The position numbers and the translations under genes were made by a program. The notes below the pieces were generated by a model. The model had not been told where the DNA came from, ran no database searches, and worked only from the letters and a program-made list of their open reading frames with translations. A stretch of DNA of 64,000 bases from Ruminococcus_G sp964621905. GTDB lineage: Bacteria; Bacillota; Clostridia; Lachnospirales; Lachnospiraceae. The stretch's first letter is position 1. Every line of letters begins with the position of its first letter. The stretch spans positions 1-64,000 of the forward strand of contig CAZUNG010000003.1 of NCBI GenBank assembly GCA_964621905.1, written 5' to 3'. Below are positions 1 to 8,669 of the stretch, piece after piece.

Positions 1-72
1 AAAATGACCTGAAAATTTAATTATTTCCCTCTTGACATATCACCGCTGGACTTATCAGCATTGATTATACAC

Positions 73-201
73 TTGTCCGGCAAGCGGTTCAATGGACAAC
101 ACCGGTCAGTTGTCCGGCAAAAATTCGAACTCCTTGTTATTTGCCCGTCAATTGATATTCATTTGCCCGATTTTTACCTAAACGGACTTTGTTTGTCCGT
201 T
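73..201 (+). promoter_or_regulatory. Repeat-rich upstream region of the MMPL operon
   Basis: Five TTGYCCG words occur here: TTGTCCGGCAA at 73-83 and again, identical over 11 bases, at 110-120; TTGCCCG at 141-147 and 163-169; TTGTCCG at 193-199. The last is part of a perfect inverted repeat AACGGAC-N7-GTCCGTT (181-201) ending 60 bp before the first start codon. Repeated half-sites plus a palindrome suggest binding of a dimeric repressor, and MMPL operons are often controlled by TetR-type regulators. No regulator gene lies next to it inside the window, and I see no convincing -35/-10 pair. Confidence 0.45.
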
Positions 202-261
202 GTGTGAGTGGGATATATTCGTTATACTGCTGTCCGAAAAAGAAATGAAAGGAGCAGAAAT

Positions 262-576
262 ATGCTTGATAAAAAGTACAAGATTTGTTTTTTAACACCC
301 CTTGGAAACCGTGGCGGAACGCTGTATATCAACATAGGCGAAGGAGCGGCAAACGGATGCCTTGAAGTGATGAATCACAAAAATCCTATTTTAGATTTGA
401 TGCTATCGGATGGGAGCATTTCGTTTTCCGGTGAAATAGAAAGCCTTGTAAGCAAGACGGAATACACTGCAGCAGGTACAATCTGCGAAAGAAAAATTCT
501 CATAAATCTGAAAACATCGTCCGGCATATATTCTGTTTCCGGAGAGGAGATTTCAATAGATGAAGAAATTCTATAA
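262..576 (+). CDS. Small uncharacterised protein upstream of MMPL transporter
   Basis: A 104-residue protein of unknown function. The start at 262 is chosen because GGAG lies at 251-254; a longer in-frame reading from 208 lacks a ribosome binding site. The sequence is rich in alternating hydrophobic and Gly/Ser stretches that suggest a compact beta-rich fold. It has no signal peptide, membrane helix or recognisable motif. Its end overlaps the start of the transporter gene by 17 bp, so the two are almost certainly co-translated. A role with the transporter is inferred from position only. Confidence 0.6.
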   Translation: MLDKKYKICFLTPLGNRGGTLYINIGEGAANGCLEVMNHKNPILDLMLSDGSISFSGEIESLVSKTEYTAAGTICERKILINLKTSSGIYSVSGEEISIDEEIL

Positions 577-2617
577 TCGTATCGTCAACCACCGAACGCT
601 CATCATTACATCGTTTCTGATTGTATTTGTTGTTTGTCTTGTATGTAAGCAATTTGTTGCAGTCAACTACGATATGAATGACTACTTGCCGGAGGACAGC
701 GCATCCACACAGGCGCTTGACATGATGAACGCGGAATATGACGGAGGTATCCCTAACGCCCGTGTGATGATGAACCATATAAATATCGCCGAAGCGCTTG
801 AGTATAAAGAAAAGCTATTATCAGTTGACGGTGTTTCCGATGTCACCTGGCTTGATGATGTAGAAAGCGTCATCGTTCCCCTCGAATTACTCGATTCCGA
901 CACGGTGGAAAGCTATTACAAAGACGAAAACGCATTGTTTTCGCTTACGATAGACGAGGACAAACGCATCAATGCCGTAAGCAATATTCGTGAGATTATC
1001 GGTGACGATAATGAAATGACTGGGAGTGCAGTTTCAGCGGCTGTTGCAACCACCAGTACAGTAAACGAAATTTCTACTATCGCTGCCATCGCCGTAGCGT
1101 TTGTGCTGTTAGTACTCATTCTGACAACAACTTCCTTTGCCGAGCCGTTTATCATACTCATTGGGCTTGGCATTGCCGTTGTAATCAATGCTGGTAGCAA
1201 TCTTATTTTCGGTGAAATATCCTTTGTTACCAATGCGGCGGGAAATATCTTGCAGCTTGCTGTTTCACTTGACTATTCGGTATTCCTTTTGCACCGCTTT
1301 GAGGAATGCAAAAAAAAGAATTCCGATGCAAAAGCGGCGATGGTGGACGCTCTTACCATGTCAACAACCTCAATACTATCAAGCGGACTGACAACGGTTA
1401 TCGGATTTTTGGCATTGTGCCTAATGCAGTTTGGTATCGGACCCGACCTCGGTCTCGCGCTTGCAAAGGGTATTGCAATCAGTCTTATCACGGTATTTGT
1501 TTTTATGCCTGCTTTCATCTTGTCAACTTATAAACTGATTGACAAAACCCATCATCGAACGTTTATGCCGTCCTTTAAGGGCTTCGGTAAATTTGTCAGT
1601 CGCATAATACTACCTATGGTAATTGTATTTGCCATTCTGATTATGCCGAGTTATCTTGCATCCAATTCAAACAGCTTCTATTACGGCGCATCGCATATCT
1701 TTGGAAGTCAGACACAGCTTGGTTCTGACACGGAAAAGATTGAGGAAGCCTTCGGTCAGCAGGATACTTATGTGTTGATGATTCCGAAAGACAGCACCGC
1801 AACCGAAGCGGAGTTATCCGATGCACTCCATAATATTCCGCAGGTGAAAAGTATTCTTTCCTATGTGGATACCGTCGGAACTGTTATTCCGGAGCAGTAT
1901 CTTGACAGCGGAACGCTTTCAAGGCTGAACAGCGAGCATTATACCCGTATGGTTCTGACGATGGATGCTGAATATGAAGGAGATGAAACCTTTTCGTTAA
2001 TACAGACGGTTCGTGATACGGCGGAGCAGCATTATCCCGGACAATGGTATCTTGCAGGCGAAGGTGTTTCCACTTATGACCTGATGAATACCGTTACCGC
2101 CGATATGGTTAAGGTGAATTTTGTGGCAATCGGTGCGGTTTTCCTCGTACTGCTTCTGACAATGAAATCTGTATCCTTACCGGTTATCCTTGTGCTTTCC
2201 ATCGAAACGGCAATTTGGATCAACCTATCCATTCCGTATTTCGCCGATGATACGATTTTCTACATTGCCTATCTGATTATCAGTTCCATTCAACTCGGTG
2301 CAACAGTAGATTATGCAATACTGTTCACCGACCGCTACAAGGAAATGCGGGAGACCTTGCCGAAAAAAGAGGCGGTCATCGAAACAATCTCGGCGGTATC
2401 GGTTTCTGTCCTCACATCGGCAAGTGTACTGACTGTAGTCGGATTCCTGCTCGGCATATTTTCCACTCACGGCTTGCTCTCGCAGCTCGGCTTTTTCCTT
2501 GGCAAAGGCACGCTTTGTTCCCTTGCAATCGTTCTTTTCGTCCTGCCCGGACTGTTATACAGCTTCGATAAGCTTGTTATTTGCAAGAAAAAATCTAAGG
2601 AGGTTATATCCAAATGA
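560..2617 (+). CDS. MMPL/RND-family membrane transporter
   Basis: A 685-residue membrane protein of the RND superfamily, MMPL branch, whose members export lipids or hydrophobic compounds across the cytoplasmic membrane using the ion gradient. It has the duplicated layout of the family: one N-terminal helix (about residues 13-31), an extracytoplasmic loop, five clustered helices (about 160-330), then the same pattern repeated in the second half. The conserved SLDYSVFLLHRF-type segment of helix 4 and its second-half counterpart (ATVDYAILFTDRY) are both visible, with the acidic residue expected for proton relay. It is about the usual length for Firmicutes MMPL proteins. It overlaps the genes on both sides. 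The substrate cannot be told from sequence. Confidence 0.9.
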   Translation: MKKFYNRIVNHRTLIITSFLIVFVVCLVCKQFVAVNYDMNDYLPEDSASTQALDMMNAEYDGGIPNARVMMNHINIAEALEYKEKLLSVDGVSDVTWLDDVESVIVPLELLDSDTVESYYKDENALFSLTIDEDKRINAVSNIREIIGDDNEMTGSAVSAAVATTSTVNEISTIAAIAVAFVLLVLILTTTSFAEPFIILIGLGIAVVINAGSNLIFGEISFVTNAAGNILQLAVSLDYSVFLLHRFEECKKKNSDAKAAMVDALTMSTTSILSSGLTTVIGFLALCLMQFGIGPDLGLALAKGIAISLITVFVFMPAFILSTYKLIDKTHHRTFMPSFKGFGKFVSRIILPMVIVFAILIMPSYLASNSNSFYYGASHIFGSQTQLGSDTEKIEEAFGQQDTYVLMIPKDSTATEAELSDALHNIPQVKSILSYVDTVGTVIPEQYLDSGTLSRLNSEHYTRMVLTMDAEYEGDETFSLIQTVRDTAEQHYPGQWYLAGEGVSTYDLMNTVTADMVKVNFVAIGAVFLVLLLTMKSVSLPVILVLSIETAIWINLSIPYFADDTIFYIAYLIISSIQLGATVDYAILFTDRYKEMRETLPKKEAVIETISAVSVSVLTSASVLTVVGFLLGIFSTHGLLSQLGFFLGKGTLCSLAIVLFVLPGLLYSFDKLVICKKKSKEVISK

Positions 2618-4587
2618 AACATATAAAGAGAATTACAGCGGCTGCATTATCCATACTGTTGCTCGGAGGAATGGCTGCTCCGGCTTATGCTGCACCTGCC
2701 CCCATCCAAAAGCAGGAGGTCATCTATGTCATGACCGATGCATCCGGCAAAGTAACGGATATAGAAGCGGTTAATATTTTTGCAGGCGGAGACATCACCG
2801 ACTACGGCGACTATTCTTCTATAAAAATTCTGAACACTACCGATGAAATTCACCAAAGCGGGGATAAAATCAGCATTTCATCAACTGCTGACCAGATTTA
2901 TTACCAAGGTACTATGAACAGTACCGTCATCCCTTGGAATATCTCCATTCGCTATTTTCTTGACGGCAAGGAATATACGGCATCCGACCTTGGCGGAAAA
3001 AGCGGAGCCCTTGAAATCCACTTTTCAGTAAGTAAAAACGAACAATGCTCCAGTGATTTTTACGAGAACTACGCTTTGCAGGCGTCCTTTACAATGGATA
3101 CCGAAAATTGTTCCAATATCACTGCTGACGGTGCAACCCTTGCTAATGTGGGCAGCAACAAGCAGATTACCTATACCATTCTGCCCGATAAAGGCGCTGA
3201 GTCGGTTATGAAAGCAAATGTGACCGATTTTGAAATGGATGCCGTATCTATCAATGGGATTAAATTAAATTTGAATGTTGAGATTGATGATGCAGAGCTT
3301 ATGGATAAAGTTAACGAACTAATGAACGCAACAAAAAAGCTGAATGGCGGTGCAGGCACACTAAATGATGGTACAGGTACATTGAAGGACAGTTCCGGTT
3401 CACTTTTGAGCGGTACAGAAAGTTTGAACAGTGGTGTATCGGAGCTTGATTCCGGCATCGGAACTTTACAAAGCGGTATCAATGCTATGCAAACGGGACT
3501 TGATACCCTTTACAGAAAATCAAGCGATTTAACTTCCGGCTCACTCGAAATGAAGACAGCTCTTGGAACGCTTCAGAGCAATCTGAATAGTATCTCCGTT
3601 TCAACTGATCAAATTGCAGTTCTGACGCAAAGCTTTGCTGCTATCAAGAAAGGTATCAGTGACTTGTATGATGGTGTTGTTAACCTGCAAAATAGTCTCG
3701 GCTATGCTCAGTATAAAGTACTGATGAATCAAAACGGGTTAGAGATAGACACACTTAAAGCAGGAAACAATGCTGCGATTACAAATTTATCGGGACAGAT
3801 TTCTTCTCTGCAAACTACGCTCTCACAGATTTCGGGTGTTCCCGGTTATGAGACACAGGCCGCACAGTTGCAGGCGCAGATTTCTTCACTTCAGAATGTG
3901 GTTGCCTTACTGACCGGCAATAATGCAGCCATTGGAGGTACAGAAAGCTATCTGAATAGTGTATCTGCCGGAGTTACGGATTTGTATAACGGCGTTTCTG
4001 CACTAAAATCGAAATATGATGAATTTGATTCGGCTATTTCTACGCTTGCCAATACACTCGGCGATATGCGAATTAAGATGACAGCGCTTACAGCTGGCGT
4101 CAATACGCTGGTTGCTAAATACACGGAGCTTGATACGGGAATAACAGAATACACAAATGGTGTAGCTGCAATCGTTTCAAGTTACAGCCAGATCGTTGAC
4201 GGAGTTACTTCCCTTGCACAGGGAAGTAAAAAACTGCTTGAGGGTGCTGGAACACTCAGCTCCGGTGCATCCGAACTTTACAATGGCGTGGTATCTCTAT
4301 GCGATGGCGCAGCGAAACTGGCTGACGGTACGAGTGAATTGTATTTCAGCACCGACGGAATGGAAGCACAAGTGCAGGATAAAATCGATGAAATTCTTGC
4401 TTCCATCGGCGGCGAAGAAACAGAAACAGTATCGTTCATATCCGATAAAAACACAAATGTCGATTCCGTTCAGTTTGTAATCAAGACTTCCGCGATTGAA
4501 AAAACAGAGGCTGCAGAAACGGGGGCAGCTCAGGCGAAAACTCTGAATTTTTGGCAGAAACTACTTCGACTGTTTGGAATTAACTAA
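2614..4587 (+). CDS. Secreted heptad-repeat protein partnered with MMPL transporter
   Basis: A 657-residue protein with a clear Sec signal peptide (charged MKHIKR start, hydrophobic core, AYA-A cleavage site near residue 27). The first 200 residues form a globular region. Residues about 225-590 carry repeated L-x-x-G/S-x-x-x-L units resembling the YhgE/Pip-type repeats (LNDGTGTL, LLSGTESL, LSSGASELYNG), likely long helices outside the cell. There is no LPXTG; the C-terminus ends in an amphipathic Trp/Leu/Arg-rich tail. An AAGGAGG site lies before the start, and the start overlaps the transporter stop by 4 bp. By analogy with YhgE/Pip-MMPL proteins, where such repeats and transporter modules occur together, it probably forms the external part of the export complex. 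This role is inferred. Confidence 0.7.
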   Translation: MKHIKRITAAALSILLLGGMAAPAYAAPAPIQKQEVIYVMTDASGKVTDIEAVNIFAGGDITDYGDYSSIKILNTTDEIHQSGDKISISSTADQIYYQGTMNSTVIPWNISIRYFLDGKEYTASDLGGKSGALEIHFSVSKNEQCSSDFYENYALQASFTMDTENCSNITADGATLANVGSNKQITYTILPDKGAESVMKANVTDFEMDAVSINGIKLNLNVEIDDAELMDKVNELMNATKKLNGGAGTLNDGTGTLKDSSGSLLSGTESLNSGVSELDSGIGTLQSGINAMQTGLDTLYRKSSDLTSGSLEMKTALGTLQSNLNSISVSTDQIAVLTQSFAAIKKGISDLYDGVVNLQNSLGYAQYKVLMNQNGLEIDTLKAGNNAAITNLSGQISSLQTTLSQISGVPGYETQAAQLQAQISSLQNVVALLTGNNAAIGGTESYLNSVSAGVTDLYNGVSALKSKYDEFDSAISTLANTLGDMRIKMTALTAGVNTLVAKYTELDTGITEYTNGVAAIVSSYSQIVDGVTSLAQGSKKLLEGAGTLSSGASELYNGVVSLCDGAAKLADGTSELYFSTDGMEAQVQDKIDEILASIGGEETETVSFISDKNTNVDSVQFVIKTSAIEKTEAAETGAAQAKTLNFWQKLLRLFGIN

Positions 4588-4662
4588 GATCAGGCAATAT
4601 TAAAAAGCGACTATCTTGATTTTGTTTCAAGAGACCGTTCTTTTCATCATAGATTCTGTTTT

Positions 4663-5895
4663 TCATAAGACAATCGTGATTGTAAGGGTTCTGCCATCCA
4701 GGGAGGAAGCAGTGATTTTCCCTTTATGCGCCAAAACAATCGCCCGGGCAATGGAAAGTCCGATTCCGTATCCGCCGGTTTGGGCGTTTCTGGACTGATC
4801 TGTTCGGTAAAAACGGTCAAACAGATGGTGAAGCTGCTCCGGCGTAATAAATGCTACTGTATTTGACACCCGAATATAAATGTTTTTTCCTCGTTTATCG
4901 GCAGTGACGGTGATCTTCCCGGTTTCAGCGGAATATTTTAACGCGTTTTCCAGCAAAATAGAAATCAGCTGACGGATGGCCTTCTCATCGCCATGAAAAG
5001 AAAGCATCGGTTCAATATGACTTGCAATAGATTTGCACTGCACTCTGGCAAGCGACAGGAATGACTGAACTGTCTCCGCCAATACATCGGAAAGCGGAAA
5101 GTCAATCATTTGCAGGGGATTGTTCTCTTCCTCCATCCGGGCAAGGTAAATGAGATTATTTGTCAGCCCCGTAAGCCGCTGTGTCTGTTTCTGAATATCC
5201 TGAATCCATTCATTTTCCCCATACTCCAACTCAAGGACAGAGGCGTCTGCGTCAATGATGGTCAGCGGAGTTTTGATCTCATGCCCGGCATCTGTAATAA
5301 AGCGTTTTTGCTTCTCATAGCTTTCCATGACTGGTTTGGTTATTTTCTTTGAAGCCAGCACGACGAGGATAAATACAGAAATAAAACCAAGAATGGAGAC
5401 AAGGATACTGATGATCAGGAAAGAGCGGAACGTTGTGAGATTTCTGCCGCAGTCCAGAAAAATAATGCGCATACCATCATCAGTTATCTGTTTTACATAG
5501 CGATAATGGGCGATAAAGCCACTCTGGCGTGAGGAAGCCCAAAGGCTTTCGGCATATGCAATAGCAGTTTCGGTGTCAACAGCAGCAATCTTTCCGGTAT
5601 CGACAGAGGTTGCAAAACCGTTGCCATTCAGCAGTACAGAAAAAAAACGGGATTCAAAAGGAACTTCCGGTGACATATCTTTTGGAACATTTTCCTTTCG
5701 GTTCTCTGGTTTTGCAGAGCTGCTGCCTTTTGGGAATGTTCCATCGTTTTCTTTAAGGACTGAAAGTACTTTATCAGCTTCTTTCACGACATTACGGTAG
5801 TTTAAGAAGTTGATAATCCCCATAATGGAAAAGAGGACTGCAAATACGGACAGCATGGCGGTTAAAATGAATTTGACGCGCAGTTTTCTGATCAT
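4663..5895 (-). CDS. Two-component sensor histidine kinase
   Basis: A 410-residue membrane sensor kinase. Two transmembrane helices (about 9-31 and 158-181) flank an extracytoplasmic domain of about 125 residues. The HisKA domain carries the phosphorylated histidine in DAGHEIKTPL (His205), followed by the N box (LLENALKYS) and the G boxes (GGYGIGLSIAR) of the ATPase domain. A classical HAMP domain is not obvious between helix 2 and the H box. It starts within the last 4 bp of the response regulator gene, so the two are translationally coupled. The stimulus is unknown. It converges on the MMPL operon but has no evident link to it. Confidence 0.93.
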   Translation of the reverse strand: MIRKLRVKFILTAMLSVFAVLFSIMGIINFLNYRNVVKEADKVLSVLKENDGTFPKGSSSAKPENRKENVPKDMSPEVPFESRFFSVLLNGNGFATSVDTGKIAAVDTETAIAYAESLWASSRQSGFIAHYRYVKQITDDGMRIIFLDCGRNLTTFRSFLIISILVSILGFISVFILVVLASKKITKPVMESYEKQKRFITDAGHEIKTPLTIIDADASVLELEYGENEWIQDIQKQTQRLTGLTNNLIYLARMEEENNPLQMIDFPLSDVLAETVQSFLSLARVQCKSIASHIEPMLSFHGDEKAIRQLISILLENALKYSAETGKITVTADKRGKNIYIRVSNTVAFITPEQLHHLFDRFYRTDQSRNAQTGGYGIGLSIARAIVLAHKGKITASSLDGRTLTITIVL

Positions 5896-6566
5896 GAGAC
5901 GGCCTCCAGCGAATACCCGGCATTTCTTGTAGCCTTTATCTGAATATCAGCGTGCAGTGCGGTTAGCTTTTTCCTCAGATATGAGATATAGACCCAGACG
6001 ACATTGATCTCAGTGTCACTGTCATACCCCCATATTTTTTCCATAAAGCGTTCCGTAGAAATCAAACGTGTCGGATTGCTCATCAGTATTTCCATAACCT
6101 GAAACTCTTTATTGGCTAAACGAAAGTTGCCGCTCGGTGAAGAAAGTTCAAAGCTTGAGCGGTCCAGTGAAATATTTCCCAGGCGCAGAATGGAATCGGG
6201 CAGGGCCATTTGGGTTCGTGTCATGGCCCGGATACGCGCCAGCAGTTCTTTGGGGGCAAAGGGTTTGGTCAGATAATCATTTGCTCCGAGATCCAGTCCG
6301 GACACTTTGTCATCAATCTCAGATTTTGCGGTCAGTATCAGTACGGGAATCAGATTTCCCGTTTCCCGTATTTTTCGCAGCACGCTCAGGCCATCCAGTT
6401 TCGGCATCATAATATCGAGGATTACACCGTCATAGTTTCCGGCATCGAGATAGGAAAGCGCTTCTTCGCCGTCATAGACGGCATCAACAGAATAGTTGCT
6501 TTTCTCGAGTATGGCAGTTAATGCTTTGGAAAGTGATTTTTCATCTTCGGCAAGTAAAAGTCTCAT
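5892..6566 (-). CDS. OmpR/PhoB-family response regulator
   Basis: A 224-residue response regulator. The receiver domain (1-115) shows the acidic pair in LLAEDE, phosphorylated Asp51 in LDIMMP, switch Thr79 and Lys101 (LTKPF). The C-terminal winged helix (about 127-220) has the NKEFQVMEILM and NVVWVYISYLRKKL signatures of the OmpR/PhoB class. It is the first gene of the pair and overlaps the kinase gene by 4 bp (ATGA). A -10-like TATACT lies in the upstream minus-strand region, but I could not define a full promoter. Targets are unknown. Confidence 0.95.
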   Translation of the reverse strand: MRLLLAEDEKSLSKALTAILEKSNYSVDAVYDGEEALSYLDAGNYDGVILDIMMPKLDGLSVLRKIRETGNLIPVLILTAKSEIDDKVSGLDLGANDYLTKPFAPKELLARIRAMTRTQMALPDSILRLGNISLDRSSFELSSPSGNFRLANKEFQVMEILMSNPTRLISTERFMEKIWGYDSDTEINVVWVYISYLRKKLTALHADIQIKATRNAGYSLEAVS

Positions 6567-6705
6567 TCAGATTCTCCCTTCTCATAAGCTGGCAGCATTG
6601 TCAATGGCAATAGTATAACAGGATGAGCTTAAGTATAATTTAAACAGACTGCAATGCTTCTTAAATGTAAGTGTAGCATGAATTATTTTTTGTCACAAGA
6701 TCTGC

Positions 6706-6758
6706 TTGATTTTGCGACATAAATGTCGCATAATAAAGAAAAAGACACGGATGTCGCA
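6706..6758 (+). promoter_or_regulatory. tetR promoter with operator palindrome in the spacer
   Basis: A -35 of TTGATT (6706-6711) and a -10 of CATAAT (6729-6734) are separated by 17 bp. The spacer and start of the -10 are covered by a perfect palindrome TGCGACAT-AA-ATGTCGCA (6713-6730). A third half-site ATGTCGCA recurs at 6751-6758, just before the Shine-Dalgarno sequence. An operator placed between -35 and -10 directly upstream of a TetR gene is the classic arrangement for autorepression. Confidence 0.75.
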
Positions 6759-6771
6759 AAAAGGAGAGGAT

Positions 6772-7347
6772 ATGGGGACGAAAGGTCATCAAACCAGAGA
6801 ACTGATAAAGAGTCGGGCATATTTGCTGTTTGCTGAGAAAGGATTTTCAGCCGTTACGATGAAGGATATTTGTGAAGCGTGTGGACTCAGCAGAGGAGGT
6901 CTGTACCGTCATTATGAAAGCACGCAGCAGGTTCTGGAGGATATTTTAGAGGGAACTTCCCAGGCGGATACGGAAACAGTGTGTGAGAGCATGGACAGGG
7001 GGGTATCGGCATGGGGGATTCTGGATGACATTTTGGAACGTATGCGTCTGGAGATGGTGGATGCCGGGCATTCTCTGAGTTTTGCACTGTACGAGTATTC
7101 CTGTATGTGTGACAGCGGGTTTATGGAGGCTCAAAACCGGAAGGCACGTGAAAAATGGGGAAGTCTGATCGATTATGGAATTCAAAGAAAAGAATTTGCA
7201 GCCGTAAATGTAGAACAGATGACGGATATGATCTTATATACCTATCAGGGAGTCAGGATGTGGAGCCGGATGATGCCGATTAAGCAGAAGACAGCTCAAA
7301 ATATTGTTGACAAGATCAGAACGGATCTGGAGAGGAAGGAATTATGA
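6772..7347 (+). CDS. TetR/AcrR-family transcriptional regulator
   Basis: A 191-residue repressor. The start at 6772 follows AAGGAGAGG at 6761-6769; longer readings from 6706 run through the operator and promoter and are rejected. The N-terminal helix-turn-helix (about residues 10-55: LLFAEKGFSAVTMKDICEA then GLSRGGLYRHY) is typical of TetR. The rest is the variable ligand-binding and dimerisation domain. It overlaps the acetyltransferase gene by 4 bp (ATGA), so both are under the same autorepressed promoter. The ligand is unknown. Confidence 0.92.
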   Translation: MGTKGHQTRELIKSRAYLLFAEKGFSAVTMKDICEACGLSRGGLYRHYESTQQVLEDILEGTSQADTETVCESMDRGVSAWGILDDILERMRLEMVDAGHSLSFALYEYSCMCDSGFMEAQNRKAREKWGSLIDYGIQRKEFAAVNVEQMTDMILYTYQGVRMWSRMMPIKQKTAQNIVDKIRTDLERKEL

Positions 7348-7868
7348 ATTTTGAACTGAGAAAATGGAAGCTGAGTGATGTAACGGATGTGGCACAGTAT
7401 GCGAATAATCAAAAAATTGCGGCCAATCTGCGCAATGTATTTCCGTACCCGTATACAAAGCAGGATGCTGAAACCTATGTGTGCTCCTGTGTGGAAAATG
7501 CCGAAGTGAGGCAGATTTGCCGGGCGCTCGTGGTGAATGATCATGTGGTTGGAAGCATTGGAATATTTTGCGGCGGAGATGTGTATGAGAAAAGCGGAGA
7601 ACTTGGGTATTGGCTTGCAGAAGAGTACTGGAACAAAGGGATCATGACAAGGGCAGTAAAGAGAATCTGTCAGGAAGCATTTGCGGCGTTTGATATTGTA
7701 CGGATTTATGCGGAACCGTTTGCTTATAATACCAGTTCCAGAAGAGTACTGGAGAAGGCTGGTTTTACCTTGGAGGGGGTTATGAGACAGGGGGTATACA
7801 AAAATAGCAGAGTGTTTGACTACTGTATGTATTCTCTTCTCAGGGAAGAGTGTGAACTGAATTTATAA
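7344..7868 (+). CDS. GNAT acetyltransferase, RimJ/RimL type
   Basis: A 174-residue GNAT-family N-acetyltransferase, probably using acetyl-CoA to modify an amine on a small molecule or protein N-terminus. The RimJ/RimL-type core is visible: ELGYWLAEEYWNKGIMTRAV as the acetyl-CoA binding region (about 92-113) and AYNTSSRRVLEKAGF near 130-145. A good AGGAAGGA site precedes it. It is coupled to the TetR gene by a 4-bp overlap, which suggests an inducible detoxification role such as drug acetylation; this is an inference from context. Confidence 0.9.
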   Translation: MNFELRKWKLSDVTDVAQYANNQKIAANLRNVFPYPYTKQDAETYVCSCVENAEVRQICRALVVNDHVVGSIGIFCGGDVYEKSGELGYWLAEEYWNKGIMTRAVKRICQEAFAAFDIVRIYAEPFAYNTSSRRVLEKAGFTLEGVMRQGVYKNSRVFDYCMYSLLREECELNL

Positions 7869-7904
7869 GTGGTATTCGCCGGAAATTTGCGTTATAATTT
7901 TTAT

Positions 7905-8104
7905 GGCAACAAGTTTACCTGCTGTCTGAAAATGCAGATATGCGGTGAAGTGACAGACAAAGATAAAAACACAACGTATGGCCAGGTCATACAGATCCGG
8001 TAGGTAGTCCGGACATAAACAGCGGTATAAAGCGCTGTTTATAAGTAACCTTCCTCCTTAGGTCGTCCATTTTTTGTCCGGTATGAAGTTATTTTAAGGA
8101 GGAA
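7905..8104 (+). ncRNA. yjdF-type leader RNA (candidate azaaromatic riboswitch)
   Basis: A long structured leader lies between a TATAAT box (7893-7898) and the yjdF start. Visible stems are GTATG/CATAC, TCCGG/CCGGA and AAACAGCG/CGCTGTTT. TTCCTCCTTA at 8051-8060 is the exact 10-base complement of TAAGGAGGAA at 8095-8104, the ribosome binding site of yjdF, so the leader can hide the site and control translation. The yjdF RNA family sits in front of yjdF (DUF2992) genes and responds to azaaromatic compounds. Assignment rests on position, on the downstream gene and on the anti-Shine-Dalgarno pairing; I cannot verify the covariance model here. Confidence 0.65.
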
Positions 8105-8109
8105 ACACC

Positions 8110-8438
8110 ATGGACAGAGTATCAGTGACAGTAAGCGTATTTTTCGAGGAACCATTTTGGCGGGGTGTGATGGAAAGGGTCACAGACTGCAGTTCAGTCC
8201 GGCTGTGGAAACCGTTGTAAAGAAGACACATGTAAATCCGAAGAGGATACAGCGGACGGTGCGCAGGCATCTGGAGGACGTAGGCATTGGGACAAAGTCC
8301 CAGCAGGCATTGAAATTACAGCAGGAGCAGACAAAGAAGGAGCACAAAATATTTGGGAAAGAGCAAAAAGAAGCCGAACAGCTTCGGAGGTTTGCGTTAA
8401 AACAGCAGAAGAAAAAAGAAAAACACAGGGGCAGGTGA
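8110..8438 (+). pseudogene. yjdF: Broken yjdF (DUF2992) gene
   Basis: The first frame (8110-8220) gives a normal YjdF N-terminus, VTVSVFFEEPFWRGVMERV, then turns into unrelated residues and stops. The C-terminal part is in another frame from about 8180 to 8438: LQFSPAVETVV, NPKRIQR, then the Lys/Glu/Gln-rich tail KEQKEAEQLRRF ending in KKKEKHRGR, typical of DUF2992. The roughly 30 residues that should join the halves are absent, so an internal deletion that also shifted the frame has inactivated the gene. The ribosome binding site and leader RNA are intact. A sequencing error could explain the shift but not the missing segment. Confidence 0.75.
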
Positions 8439-8624
8439 ACTGCTAAAGTTTGGATGAGAACAGATGTCAGCCGATTCTGTATTTTGGTGAATACCGGTCA
8501 CATGGCCCCCGGAACACCCGGTGATCCTTCGCAGCAGCCGGAATCCCCTGTATCCGTAAAAGTTTCACCTCACAATCTGTAATCATAGGATGACATATTT
8601 TAACAACGGGTTAATTTTTTTCTG

Positions 8625-8660
8625 AAAAGGATATGCCAAAGTAAAAAGGCATATCCTTTT
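8625..8660 (-). terminator. Rho-independent terminator after the cytidylate-kinase-like gene
   Basis: A perfect 13-bp stem AAAAGGATATGCC / GGCATATCCTTTT with a 10-nt A-rich loop lies 10 bp beyond the stop of the minus-strand gene. The stem ends in its own T-run. It could also stop readthrough from the plus-strand yjdF remnant. The remaining interval 8439-8624 contains no gene that I can support. Confidence 0.7.
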
Positions 8661-8669
8661 ACAAATGAT

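Noticed and set aside
3171..3482. Minus-strand ORF inside the secreted repeat protein
   Set aside because: A shadow caused by the Ser/Gly/Leu-rich repeats; no binding site and no known similarity.
4614..4632. Terminator between the secreted repeat protein and the kinase gene
   Set aside because: The TCTTGA/TCAAGA stem is only 6 bp with weak pairing and no T-run, so it was not listed.
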